From positions 1-36,867 of the forward strand of contig JAUCBJ010004738.1 of the NCBI GenBank assembly GCA_032718475.1: a DNA stretch of 36,867 nt, read 5' to 3'. This stretch comes from Nemertoderma westbladi. Taxonomy: Eukaryota > Xenacoelomorpha > Nemertodermatida > Nemertodermatidae. The translations under genes and the position numbers were made by a program. Below are positions 1 to 14,400 of this stretch, piece by piece (positions within the stretch are counted from its first letter, which is position 1; every line of letters starts with the position of its first letter). The notes under the pieces were generated by a model that saw nothing but the letters and a program-made list of their open reading frames with translations, was not told the origin of the DNA and did not search any database.

Positions 1-1010
1 TCCGTGAAAGGAGCGCGTTTCATCTTACTGTACTAAACTTACCCAAACCGTGCAAGGAGCGTGTTTCATCTTACTGTACTAAACTTACCCGAAACCTGCA
101 AGGAGCGTGTTTCATCTTACTGTACTAAACTTACCCGAACCCTGCAAGGAGCGTGTTTCATCTTACTGTACTAAACTTACCCGAACCGTGCAAGGAGCGT
201 GTTCCATCATACTGTACTAAACTTACCCAAACCGTGCAAGGAGCGTGTTTCATCTTACTGTACTAAACTTACCCGAACCCTGCAAGGAGCGTGTTTCATC
301 TTACTGTACTAAACTTACCCGAACCGTGCAAGGACCGTGATTCATCTTACTGTACTAAACTTACCCGAACCCTGCAAGGAGCGTGTTTCATCTTACTGTA
401 CTAAACTTACCCGAACCCTGCAAGGAGCGTGTTTCATCTTACTGTACTAAACTTAACCGAACCGTGCAAGGAGCGTGTTTCATCTTACTGTACTAAACTT
501 ACCCGAACCGTGCAAGGAGCGTGTTTCATCTTACTGTACTAAACTTACCCGAACCCTGCAAGAATCGTGTTTCATCTTAATGTACTAAACTTACCCGAAC
601 CCTGCAAGAATCGTGTTTCATCTTACTGTACTAAACTTACCCGATCCGTGAAAGGAGCGCGTTTCATCTTACTGTACTAAACTTACCCAAACCGTGCAAG
701 GAGCGTGTTTCATCTTACTGTACTAAACTTACCCGAAACCTGCAAGGAGCGTGTTTCATCTTACTGTACTAAACTTACCCGAACCCTGCAAGGAGCGTGT
801 TTCATCTTACTGTACTAAACTTACCCGAACCGTGCAAGGAGCGTGTTTCATCATACTGTACTAAACTTACCCAAACCGTGCAAGGAGCGTGTTTCATCTT
901 ACTGTACTAAACTTACCCGAACCCTGCAAGGAGCGTGTTTCATCTTACTGTACTAAACTTACCCGAACCGTGCAAGGACCGTGATTCATCTTACTGTACT
1001 AAACTTACCC
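1..1010. repeat. 14-monomer higher-order repeat in the satellite
   Basis: The rare variant TCCGTGAAAGGAGCGCG occurs at base 1 and again at 645, an offset of 644 bp (14 x 46). The following variants come in the same order in both copies: CCCAAACCG, then GAAACCTG, GAACCCTG, a CATCATACTG monomer, another CCCAAACCG, and the unusual GGACCGTGATTC near 335 and 976. One visible difference is GTTCCATC near 201 versus GTTTCATC near 845. The first copy is cut by the window edge or array phase, and the second fades after about 1000. Confidence 0.85.
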
Positions 1011-3520
1011 GAACCGTGCAAGGAGCGTGTTTCATCTTACTGTACTAAACTTACCCGAACCGTGCAAGGAGCGTGTTTCATCTTACTGTACTAAACTGTA
1101 CTAAACTTACCCGAACCCTGCAAGGAGCGTGTTTCATCTTACTGTACTAAACTTACACGAACCCTGCAAGGAGCGCGTTTCATCTTACTGTACTAAACTT
1201 ACCCGAACCGTGCAAGGACCGTGTTTCATCTTACTGTACTAAACTTACCCGAACCGTGCAAGGAGCGTGTTTCATCTTACTGTACTAAACTTACCCGAAC
1301 CGTGCAAGGAGCGTGTTTCATCCTACTGTACTAAACTGTACTAAACTTACCCGAACCGTGCAAGGAGCGTGTTTCATCTTACTGTACTAAACTTACCCGA
1401 ACCGTGCAAGGAGCGTGTTTCATCTTACTGTACTAAACTTACCCGAACCCTGCAAGGAGCGTGTTTCATCTTACTGTACTAAACTTACCCGAACCGTGCA
1501 AGGAGCGTGTTTCATCTTACTGTACTAAACTTACCCGAACCGTGCAAGGAGCGTGTTTCATCTTACTGTACTAAACTTACCCGAACCGTGCAAGGAGCGT
1601 GTTTCATCTTACTGTACTAAACTTACCCGAACCCTGCAAGGAGCGTGTTTCATCTTACTGTACTAAACTTACCCGAACCGTGCAAGGAGCGTGTTTCAAC
1701 TTACTGTACTAAACTTACCCGAACCGTGCAAGGAGCGTGTTTCATCTTACTGTACTAAACATACCCGAACCCTGCAAGGAGCGTGTTTCATCTTACTGTA
1801 CTAAACTTACCCAAACCGTGCAAGGACCGTGTTTCATCTTACTGTACTAAACTTACCCGAACCCTGCAAGGAGCGTGTTTCATCTTACTGTACTAAACTT
1901 ACCCGAACCATGCAAGGAACGTGTTTCATCTTACTGTACTAAACTTACCCGAACCATGCAAGGAGCGTGTTTCATCTTACTGTACTAAACTTACCCGAAC
2001 CCTGCAAGGAGCGTGTTTCATCTTACTGTACTAAACTTACCCGAACCCTGCAAGGAGCGTGTTTCATCTTACTGTACTAAACTTACCCGAACCATGCAAG
2101 GAGCGTGTTTCATCTTACTGTACTAAACTTACCCGAACCATGCAAGGAGCGTGTTTCATCTTACTGTACTAAACTTACCCGAACCGTGCAAGGACCGTGT
2201 TTCATCTTACTGTACTAAACTTACCCGAACCGTGCAAGGAGCGTGTTTCATCTTACTGTACTAAACTTACCCAAACCGTGCAAGGAGCGTGTTTCATCTT
2301 ACTGTACTAAACTTACCCGAACCCTGCAAGGAGCGTGTTTCATCTTACTGTACTAAACTTACCCGAACCGTGCAAGGAGCGTGTTTCATCTTACTGTACT
2401 AAACTTACCCGAACCCTGCAAGGAGCGTGTTTCATCTTACTGTACTAAACTTACCCGAACCGTGCAAGGACCGTGTTTCATCTTACTGTACTAAACTTAC
2501 CCGAACCGTGCAAGGACCGTGTTTCATCTTACTGTACTAAACTTACCCGAACCGTGCAAGGAGCGTGTTTCATCTTACTGTACTAAACTTACCCGAACCG
2601 TGCAAGGAGCGTGTTTCATCTTACTGTACTAAACATACCCGAACCGTGCAAGGAGCGTGTTTCATCTTACTGTACTAAACTTACCCGAACCCTGCAAGGA
2701 GCGTGTTTCATCTTACTGTACTAAACTTACCCGAACCGTGCAAGGAGCGTGTTTCATCTTAATGTACTAAACTTACCCGAACCATGCAAGGAGCGTGTTT
2801 CATCTTACTGTACTAAACTTACCCGAACCGTGCAAGGAGCGTGTTTCATCTTACTGTACTAAACTTACCCGAACCGTGCAAGGAGCGTGTTTCATCTTAA
2901 TGTACTAAACTTACCCGAACCCTGCAAGAATCGTGTTTCATCTTACTGTACTAAACTTACCCGAACCGTGCAAGGACCGTGTTTCATCTTACTGTACTAA
3001 ACTTACACGAACCATGCAAGGAGCGTGTTTCATCTTACTGTACTAAACTTACCCGAACCCTGCAAGGAGCGTGTTTCATCTTACTGTACTAAACCTACCC
3101 GAACCGTGCACGGAGCGTGTTTCATCTTAATGTACTAAACTTACCCGAACCCTGCAAGAATCGTGTTTCATCTTACTGTACTAAACTTACCCGAACCCTG
3201 CAAGGAGCGTGTTTTATCTTACTGTACTAAACTTAACCGAACCGTGCAAGGAGCGTGTTTCATCTTACTGTACTAAACTTACCCGAACCCTGCAAGGAGC
3301 GTGTTTCATCTTACTGTACTAAACTTACCCGAACCGTGCAAGGAGCGTGTTTCATCTTACTGTATTAAACTTACCCGAACCGTGCAAGGAGCGTGTTTCA
3401 TCTTACTGTACTAAACTTACCCGAACCGTGCAAGGAGCGTGTTTCATCTTACTGTACTAAACTTACCCGAACCGTGCAAGGAGCGTGTTTCATCTTACTG
3501 TACTAAACTTACCCGAACCG

Positions 3521-5000
3521 TGCTAGGAGCGTGTTTCATCTTACTGTACTAAACTTACCCGAACCCTGCAAGGAGCGTGTTTCATCTTACTGTACTAAAC
3601 TTACCCGAACCGTGCAAGGACCGTGTTTCATCTTACTGTTCTAAACTTACCCGAACCCTGCAAGGAGCGTGTTTCATCTTACTGTACTAAACTTACCCGA
3701 ACCGTGCAAGGAGCGTGTTTCATCTTACTGTACTAAACTTACCCGAACCGTGCAAGGAGCGTGTTTCATCTTACTGTACTAAACTTACCCGAACCGTGCT
3801 AGGAGCGTGTTTCATCTTACTGTACTAAACTTACCCGAACCCTGCAAGGAGCGTGTTTCATCTTACTGTACTAAACTTACCCGAACCGTGCAAGGACCGT
3901 GTTTCATCTTACTGTACTAAACTTACCCGAACCCTGCAAGGAGCGTGTTTCATCTTACTGTACTAAACTTACCCGAACCGTGCTAGGAGCGTGTTTCATC
4001 TTACTGTACTAAACTTACCCGAACCCTGCAAGGAGCGTGTTTCATCTTACTGTACTAAACTTACCCGAACCGTGCAAGGACCGTGTTTCATCTTACTGTA
4101 CTAAACTTACCCGAACCCTGCAAGGAGCGTGTTTCATCTTACTGTACTAAACTTACCCGAACCGTGCTAGGAGCGTGTTTCATCTTACTGTACTAAACTT
4201 ACCCGAACCGTGCAAGGAGCGTGTTTCATCTTACTGTACTAAACTTACCCGAACCGTGCAAGGAGCGTGTTTCATCTTACTGTACTAAACTTACCCGAAC
4301 CGTGCAAGGAGCGTGTTTCATCTTACTGTACTAAACTTACCCGAACCGTGCTAGGAGCGTGTTTCATCTTACTGTACTAAACTTACCCGAACCCTGCAAG
4401 GAGCGTGTTTCATCTTACTGTACTAAACTTACCCGAACCGTGCAAGGACCGTGTTTCATCTTACTGTACTAAACTTACCCGAACCCTGCAAGGAGCGTGT
4501 TTCATCTTACTGTACTAAACTTACCCGAACCGTGCAAGGAGCGTGTTTCATCTTACTGTACTAAACTTACCCGAACCGTGCAAGGAGCGTGTTTCATCTT
4601 ACTGTACTAAACTTACCCGAACCGTGCTAGGAGCGTGTTTCATCTTACTGTACTAAACTTACCCGAACCCTGCAAGGAGCGTGTTTCATCTTACTGTACT
4701 AAACTTACCCGAACCGTGCAAGGACCGTGTTTCATCTTACTGTACTAAACTTACCCGAACCGTGCAAGGACCGTGTTTCATCTTACTGTACTAAACTTAC
4801 CCGAACCGTGCAAGGAGCGTGTTTCATCTTACTGTACTAAACTTACCCGAACCCTGCAAGGAGCGTGTTTCATCTTACTGTACTAAACTTACCCGAACCG
4901 TGCAAGGACCGTGTTTCATCTTACTGTACTAAACTTACCCGAACCCTGCAAGGAGCGTGTTTCATCTTACTGTACTAAACTTACCCGAACCGTGCTAGGA
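3521..5000. repeat. 4-, 6- and 8-monomer higher-order blocks marked by TGCTAGG
   Basis: The diagnostic variant TGCTAGGAG (instead of TGCAAGGAG) starts at 3521, 3797, 3981, 4165, 4349, 4625 and 4993. The spacings are 276, 184, 184, 184, 276 and 368 bp, that is 6, 4, 4, 4, 6 and 8 monomers. I did not see this variant elsewhere in the array. It is usually followed by a CCCTG monomer and then a GGACCGTG monomer, so the block was amplified as a unit. Confidence 0.85.
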
Positions 5001-7108
5001 GCGTGTTTCATCTTACTGTACTAAACTTACCCGAACCCTGCAAGGAGCGTGTTTCATCTTACTGTACTAAACTTACCCGAACCGTGCAAGGACCGTGTTT
5101 CATCTTACTGTACTAAACTTACCCGAACCCTGCAAGGAGCGTGTTTCATCTTACTGTACTAAACTTACCCGAACCGTGCAAGGAGCGTGTTTCATCTTAC
5201 TGTACTAAACTTACACGAACCATGCAAGGAGCGTGTTTCATCATACTGTACTAAACTTACCCTAAACCTGCAAGGAGCGTGTTTCATCTTACTGTACTAA
5301 ACTTACCCGAACCCTGCAAGGAGCGTGTTTCATCTTACTGTACTAAACTTACCCGATCCGTGAAAGGAGCGTGTTTCAACTTACTGTACTAAACTTACCC
5401 GATCCGTGAAAGGAGCGTGTTTCAACTTACTGTACTAAACTTACCCGAACCGTGCAAGGAGCGTGTTTCATCTTACTGTACTAAACTTACCCTAACTGTG
5501 CAAGGATCGTGTTTCATCTTACTGTACTAAACTTACCCGAACCGTGCAAGGAGCGTGTTTCATCTTACTGTACTAAACTTACCCGAACCGTGCAAGGAGC
5601 GTGTTTCATCTTACTGTACTAAACTTACCCGAACCGTGCAAGGAGCGTATTTCATCATACTGTACTAACCTTAACCGAACCCTGCAAGGAGCGTGTTTCA
5701 TCTTACTGTACTAAACTTACACGAACCATGCAAGGAGCGTGTTTCATCATACTGTACTAAACTTACCCTAACTGTGCAAGGATCGTGTTTCATCTTACTG
5801 TACTAAACTTACCCGAACCGTGCAAGGAGCGTGTTTCATCTTACTGTACTAAACATACCCGAACCGTGCAAGGAGCGTGTTTCATCTTACTGTACTAAAC
5901 TTACACGAACCATGCAAGGAGCGTGTTTCATCATACTGTACTAAACTTACCCTAACTGTGCAAGGATCGTGTTTCATCATACTGTACTAAACTTACCCTA
6001 ACTGTGCAAGGATCGTGTTTCATCTTACTGTACTAAACTTACCCGAACCGTGCAAGGAGCGTGTTTCATCTTACTGTACTAAACTTACCCGAACCGTGCA
6101 AGGAGCGTGTTTCATCTTACTGTACTAAACATACCCGAACCGTGCAAGGAGCGTGTTTCATCTTACTGTACTAAACTTACACGAACCCTGCAAGGAGCGT
6201 GTTTCATCTTACTGTACTAAACTTACCCGAACCGTGCAAGGAGCGTGTTTCATTTTACTGTACTAAACTTACTCGAACCGTGCAAGGAGCGTGTTTCATC
6301 TTACTGTACTAAACTTACCCGAACCCTGCAAGAATCGTGTTTCATCTTACTGTACTAAACTTACCCGAACCGTGCAAGGAGCGTGTTTCATCTTACTGTA
6401 CTAAACTTACCCGAACCGTGCAAGGAGCGTGTTTCATCTTACTGTACTAAACTTACCCGAATCGTGAAATGAGCGTGTTTCATCTTACTGTACTAAACTG
6501 TACTAATCTTAACCGAACTGTGCAAGGAGCGTGTTTCATCTTGCTGTACTAAACTTACCCGAACCGTGCAAGGAGCGTGTTTCATCTTACTGTACTAAAC
6601 TTACCCGAACCGTGCAAGGAGCGTGTTTCATCTTACTGTACTAAACTTACCCGAACCGTGCAAGGAGCGTGTTTCATCTTACTGTACTAAACTTACCCGA
6701 ACCGTGCAAGGAGCGTGTTTCATCTTACTGTACTAAACTTACCCGAACCGTGCAAGGAGCGTGTTTCATCTTACTGTACTAAACTTACCCGAACCGTGCA
6801 AGGGGCGTGTTTCATCTTTCTGTACTAAACTTACCCGAACCTTGCAAGGAGCGTGTTTCATCTTACTGTACTAAACTTACCCGAACCCTGCAAGGAGCGT
6901 GTTTCATCTTACTGTACTAAACTTACCCGAACCGTGCAAGGAGCGTGTTTCATCTTACTGTACTAAACTTACCCGAACCCTGCAAGGAGCGTGTTTCATC
7001 TTACTGTACTAAACTTACCCGAACCGTGCAAGGAGCGTGTTTCATCTTACTGTACTAAACTTACCCGAACCGTGCAAGGAGCGTGTTTCATCTTACTGTA
7101 CTAAACTT

Positions 7109-8480
7109 ACACGAACCATGCAAGGAGCGTGTTTTATCTTACTGTACTAAACTTACCCGAACCGTGCAAGAATCGTGTTTCATCTTACTGTACTAAACTT
7201 ACCCGAACCGTGCAAGGAGCGTGTTTCATCTTACTGTACTAAACTTACCCGAACCGTGCAAGGAGCGTGTTTCATCTTACTGTACTAAACTTACCCGAAC
7301 CGTGCAAGGAGCGTGTTTCATCTTACTGTACTAAACTTACCCGAACCGTGCAAGGAGCGTGTTTCATCTTACTGTACTAAACTTACACGAACCATGCAAG
7401 GAGCGTGTTTTATCTTACTGTACTAAACTTACCCGAACCGTGCAAGAATCGTGTTTCATCTTACTGTACTAAACTTACCCGAACCGTGCAAGGAGCGTGT
7501 TTCAACTTACTGTACTAAACTTACCCGAACCGTGCAAGGAGCGTGTTTCATCTTACTGTACTAAACTTACCCGAACCGTGCAAGGAGCGTGTTTCATCTT
7601 ACTGTACTAAACTTACACGAACCATGCAAGGAGCGTGTTTTATCTTACTGTACTAAACTTACCCGAACCGTGCAAGAATCGTGTTTCATCTTACTGTACT
7701 AAACTTACCCGAACCGTGCAAGGAGCGTGTTTCATCTTACTGTACTAAACTTACCCGAACCGTGCAAGGAGCGTGTTTCATCTTACTGTACTAAACTTAC
7801 CCGAACCGTGCAAGGAGCGTGTTTCATCTTACTGTACTAAACTTACCCGAACCCTGCAAGGAGCGTGTTTCATCTTACTGTACTAAACTTACCCAAACCG
7901 TGCAAGAATCGTGTTTCATCTTACTGTACTAAACTTACACGAACCATGCAAGGAGCGTGTTTTATCTTACTGTACTAAACTTACCCGAACCGTGCAAGAA
8001 TCGTGTTTCATCTTACTGTACTAAACTTACCCGAACCGTGCAAGGAGCGTGTTTCATCTTACTGTACTAAACTTACCCGAACCGTGCAAGGAGCGTGTTT
8101 CATCTTACTGTACTAAACTTACCCGAACCGTGCAAGGAGCGTGTTTCATCTTACTGTACTAAACTTACCCGAACCGTGCAAGGAGCGTGTTTCATCTTAC
8201 TGTACTAAACTTACCCGAACCGTGCAAGGAGCGTGTTTCATCTTACTGTACTAAACTTACCCGAACCGTGCAAGGAGCGTGTTTCATCTTACTGTACTAA
8301 ACTTACCCGAACCGTGCAAGAATCGTGTTTCATCTTACTGTACTAAACTTACCCGAACCGTGCAAGGAGCGTGTTTCATCTTACTGTACTAAACTTACAC
8401 GAACCATGCAAGGAGCGTGTTTTATCTTACTGTACTAAACTTACCCGAACCGTGCAAGAATCGTGTTTCCTCTTACTGTA
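7109..8480. repeat. Satellite sub-block marked by ACACGAACCATG and TTTTATC
   Basis: A pair of linked variants, TTACACGAACCATG with GTGTTTTATC followed by a GCAAGAATCGTG monomer, starts at 7109, 7385, 7615, 7937 and 8397. The spacings are 276, 230, 322 and 460 bp (6, 5, 7 and 10 monomers). The pair always travels together, which indicates amplification of a multi-monomer unit followed by unequal loss or gain of ordinary monomers. Confidence 0.8.
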
Positions 8481-11400
8481 CTAAACTTACCCGAACCGTG
8501 CAAGGAGCGTGTTTCATCTTACTGTACTAAACTTACCCGAACCGTGCAAGGAGCGTGTTTCATCTTACTGTACTAAACTTACCCGAACCGTGCAAGGAGC
8601 GTGTTTCATCTTACTGTACTAAACTTACCCGAACCCTGCAAGGAGCGTGTTTCATCTTACTGTACTAAACATACCCGAACCGTGCAAGGAGCGTGTTTCA
8701 TCTTACTGTACTAAACATACCCGAACCGTGCAAGGAGCGTGTTTTATCTTGCTGTACTAAACTTACCCGAACCGTGCAAGGAGCGTGTTTCATCTTACTG
8801 TACTAAACATACCCGAACCGTGCAAGGAGCGTGTTTCATCTTACTGTACTAAACTTACCCGAACCCTGCAAGGACCGTGTTTCATCTTACTGTACTAAAC
8901 TTACCCGAACCCTGCAAGGACCGTGTTTCATCTTACTGTACTAAACTTACCCGAACCCTGCAAGGAGCGTGTTTCATCTTACTGTACTAAACTTACCCGA
9001 ACCCTGCAAGGAGCGTGTTTCATCTTACTGTACTAAACTTACCCGAACCCTGCAAGGACCGTGTTTCATCTTACTGTACTAAACTTACCCGAACCCTGCA
9101 AGGACCGTGTTTCATCTTACTGTACTAAACTTACCCGAACCCTGCAAGGAGCGTGTTTCATCTTACTGTACTAAACTTACCCGAACCCTGCAAGGAGCGT
9201 GTTTCATCTTACTGTACTAAACTTACCCGAACCGTGCAAGGAGCGTGTTTCATCTTACTGTACTAAACTTACCCGAACCCTGCAAGGACCGTGTTTCATC
9301 TTACTGTACTAAACTTACCCGAACCCTGCAAGGACCGTGTTTCATCTTACTGTACTAAACTTACCCGAACCCTGCAAGGAGCGTGTTTCATCTTACTGTA
9401 CTAAACTTACCCGAACCCTGCAAGGAGCGTGTTTCATCTTACTGTACTAAACTTACCCGAACCGTGCAAGGAGCGTGTTTCATCTTACTGTACTAAACTT
9501 ACCCGAACCGTGCAAGGAGCGTGTTTCATCTTACTGTACTAAACTTACCCGAACCCTGCAAGGACCGTGTTTCATCTTACTGTACTAAACTTACCCGAAC
9601 CCTGCAAGGAGCGTGTTTCATCTTACTGTACTAAACTTACCCGAACCGTGCAAGGGGCGTGTTTCATCTTACTGTACTAAACTTACCCGAACCCTGCAAG
9701 GAGCGTGTTTCATCTTACTGTACTAAACATACCCGAACCGTGCAAGGAGCGTGTTTTATCTTGCTGTACTAAACTTACCCGAACCGTGCAAGGAGCGTGT
9801 TTCATCTTACTGTACTAAACTTACCCGAACCCTGCAAGGACCGTGTTTCATCTTACTGTACTAAACTTACCCGAACCCTGCAAGGAGCGTGTTTCATCTT
9901 ACTGTACTAAACATACCCGAACCGTGCAAGGAGCGTGTTTTATCTTGCTGTACTAAACATACCCGAACCGTGCAAGGAGCGTGTTTTATCTTGCTGTACT
10001 AAACTTACCCGAACCGTGCAAGGAGCGTGTTTCATCTTACTGTACTAAACTTACCCGAACCCTGCAAGGAGCGTGTTTCATCTTACTGTACTAAACTTAC
10101 CCGAACCCTGCAAGGACCGTGTTTCATCTTACTGTACTAAACTTACCCGAACCCTGCAAGGACCGTGTTTCATCTTACTGTACTAAACTTACCCGAACCC
10201 TGCAAGGAGCGTGTTTCATCTTACTGTACTAAACTTACCCGAACCCTGCAAGGAGCGTGTTTCATCTTACTGTACTAAACTTACCCGAACCGTGCAAGGA
10301 GCGTGTTTCATCTTACTGTACTAAACTTACCCGAACCCTGCAAGGACCGTGTTTCATCTTACTGTACTAAACTTACCCGAACCCTGCAAGGAGCGTGTTT
10401 CATCTTACTGTACTAAACTTACCCGAACCGTGCAAGGAGCGTGTTTCATCTTACTGTACTAAACTTACCCGAACCCTGCAAGGACCGTGTTTCATCTTAC
10501 TGTACTAAACTTACCCGAACCCTGCAAGGAGCGTGTTTCATCTTACTGTACTAAACTTACCCGAACCGTGCAAGGAGCGTGTTTCATCTTACTGTACTAA
10601 ACTTACCCGAACCCTACAAGGAGCGTGTTTCATCTTACTGTACTAAACTTACCCGAACCCTGCAAGGAGCGTGTTTCATCTTACTGTACTAAACTTACCC
10701 GAACCGTGCAAGGAGCGTGTTTCATCTTACTGTACTAAACTTACCCGAACCCTGCAAGGACCGTGTTTCATCTTACTGTACTAAACTTACCCGAACCCTG
10801 CAAGGACCGTGTTTCATCTTACTGTACTAAACTTACCCGAACCCTGCAAGGAGCGTGTTTCATCTTACTGTACTAAACTTACCCGAACCCTGCAAGGAGC
10901 GTGTTTCATCTTACTGTACTAAACTTACCCGAACCCTGCAAGGACCGTGTTTCATCTTACTGTACTAAACTTACCCGAACCCTGCAAGGACCGTGTTTCA
11001 TCTTACTGTACTAAACTTACCCGAACCCTGCAAGGAGCGTGTTTCATCTTACTGTACTAAACTTACCCGAACCGTGCAAGGAGCGTGTTTCATCTTACTG
11101 TACTAAACTTACCCGAACCCTGCAAGGAGCGTGTTTCATCTTACTGTACTAAACTTACCCGAACCGTGCAAGGAGCGTGTTTCATCTTACTGTACTAAAC
11201 TTACCCGAATCGTGAAATGAGCGTGTTTAAACTTACTGTACTAATCTTAACCGAACTGTGCAAGGAGCGTGTTTCATCTTACTGTACTAAACTTACCCGA
11301 AACCTGCAAGGAGCGTGTTTCATCTTACTGTACTAAACTTACCCGAACCCTGCAAGGAGCGTGTTTCATCTTACTGTACTAAACTTACCCGAAACCTGCA

Positions 11401-14400
11401 AGGAGCGTGTTTCATCTTACTGTACTAAACTTACCCGAACCGTGCAAGGAGCGTGTTTCATCTTACTGTACTAAACTTACCCGAACCGTGCAAGGAGCGT
11501 GTTTCATCTTACTGTACTAAACTTACACGAACCATGCAAGGAGCGTGTTTCAACTTACTGTACTAAACTTACCCGAAACCTGCAAGGAGCGTGTTTCATC
11601 TTACTGTACTAAACTTACCCGAAACCTGCAAGGAGCGTGTTTCATCTTACTGTACTAAACTTACCCGAACCCTGCAAGGATCGCGTTTCATCTTACTGTA
11701 CTAAACTTACCCGAACCGTGCAAGGACCGTGTTTCATCTTACTGTACTAAAATTACCCGAACCGTGCAAGGAGCGTGTTTCATCTTACTGTACTAAACTT
11801 ACCCGAACCGTGCAAGGAGCGTGTTTCATCTTACTGTACTAAACTTACCCGAACCGTGCAAGGAGCGTGTTTCATCTTACTGTACTAAACTTACGCGAAC
11901 CGTGCAAGGAGCGTGTTTCATCTTACTGTACTAAACTTACCCGAACCGTGCAAGGAGCGTGTTTCATCTTACTGTACTAAACTTACCCGAAACCTGCAAG
12001 GAGCGTGTTTCATCTTACTGTACTAAACATACCCGAACCGTGCAAGGAGCGTGTTTCATCTTACTGTACTAAACATACCCGAACCGTGCAAGGAGCGTGT
12101 TTCATCTTACTGTACTAAACATACCCGAACCGTGCAAGGAGCGTGTTTCATCTTACTATACTAAACTTACCCGAACCGTGCAAGGAGCGTGTTTCATCTT
12201 ACTATACTAAACTTACCCGAAACCTGCAAGGAGCGTGTTTCATCTTACTGTACTAAACTTACACGAACCGTGCAAGGAGCGTGTTTCTTCTTACTGTACT
12301 AAACTTACCCGAACCGTGCAAGGACCGTGTTTCATCTTACTGTACTAAACTTGCCCGAACCCTGCAAGGAGCGTGTTTCATCTTACTGTACTAAACTTAC
12401 CCGAACCAGGCAAGGAGCGTGTTTCATCTTACTGTACTAAACTTACCCCAACCCTGCAAGGAGCGTGTTTCATCTTACTGTACTAAACTTACCCGAACCC
12501 TACAAGAATCGTGTTTCATCTTACTGTACTAAACTTAACCGAACCCTGCAAGGAGCGTGTTTCATCTTACTGTACTAAACTTACCCGAACCGTGCAAGGA
12601 GCGTGTTTCATCTTACTGTACTAAACTTACCCGAACCGTGCAAGGAGCGTGTTTCATCTTACTGTACTAAACTTACCCGATCCGTGCAAGGAGCGTGTTT
12701 CATCTTACTGTACTAAACTTACCCGAACCGTGCAAGGAGCGTGTTTCATCTTACTGTACTAAACTTACCCGAACCGTGCAAGGAGCGTGTTTCATCTTAC
12801 TGTACTAAACTTACCCGAACCGTGCAAGGAGCGTGTTTCATCTTACTGTACTAAACTTACCCGAAACCTGCAAGGATCGCGTTTCATCTTACTGTACTAA
12901 ACTTACCCGAACCGTGCAAGGAGCGTGTTTCATTTTACTGTACTAAACTTACCCGAACCGTGAAAGGAGCGTGTTTCATCTTACTGTACTAAATTTACCC
13001 GAACCGTGCAAGGAGCGTGTTTCATCTTACTGTACTAAACTTACCCGAACCGTGCAAGGACCGTGTTTCATCTTACTGTACTAAACTTACCCGAACCGTG
13101 CAAGGAGCGTGTTTCATTTTACTGTACTAAACTTACCCGAACCGTGAAAGGAGCGTGTTTCATCTTACTGTACTAAATTTACCCGAACCGTGCAAGGAGC
13201 TTGTTTCATCATACTGTACTAAACTTACGCGAACCCTGCAAGGAGCGTGTTTCATCTTACTGTACTAAACTTACCCGAACCGTGAAAGGAGCGTGTTTCA
13301 TCATACTGTACTAAACTTACCCGAACCCTGCAAGGAGCGTGTTTCATCTTACTGTACTAAAATTACCCGAACCGTGCAAGGAGCGTATTTCATTTTACTG
13401 TACTAAACTTACCCGAACCGTGAAAGGAGCGTGTTTCATCTTACTGTACTAAATTTACCCGAACCGTGCAAGGAGCGTGTTTCATCATACTGTACTAAAC
13501 TTACCCGAACCGTGCAAGGAGCGTGTTTCATCTTACTGTACTAAACTTACCCGAACCGTGCAAGAATCGTATTTCATCTTACTGTACTAAACTTGCCCGA
13601 ACCGTGCAAGGAGCGTGTTTCATCTTACTGTACTAAACTTACCCGAACCCTGCAAGGATCGCGTTTCATCTTACTGTACTAAACTTACCCGAACCGTGCA
13701 AGGACCGTGTTTCATCTTACTGTACTAAAATTACCCAAACCGTGCAAGAAGCGTGTTTCATTTTACTGTACTAAACTTACCCGAACCGTGAAAGGAGCGT
13801 GTTTCATCTTACTGTACTAAACTTACCCGAACCCTGCAAGGATCGCGTTTCATCTTACTGTACTAAACTTACCCGAACCGTGCAAGGACCGTGTTTCATC
13901 TTACTGTACTAAAATTACCCGAACCGTGCAAGGAGCGTGTTTCATTTTACTGTACTAAACTTACCCGAAACGTGCAAGGAGGGTGTTTCATCTTACTGTA
14001 CTAAACTTACCCGAAACCTGCAAGGAGCGTGTTTCATCTTACTGTACTAAACTTACCCGAACCCTGCAAGGAGCATGTTTCATCTTACTGTACTAAACTT
14101 ACCCGAACCGTGCAAGGAGCGTGTTTCATCTTACTGTACTAAACTTACCCGAACCGTGCAAGGAGCGTGTTTCATCTTACTGTACTAAACTTACCCGAAC
14201 CGTGCAAGGAGCGTGTTTCATCTTACTGTACTAAACTTACCCGAACCGTGCAAGGAGCGTGTTTCATCATACTGTACTAAACTTACCCGAACCGTGCAAG
14301 GAGCGTGTTTCATCTTACTGTACTAAACTTACCCGAACCCTGCAAGGACCGTGTTTCATCTTACTGTACTAAAATTACCCGAACCGTGCAAGGAGCGTGT

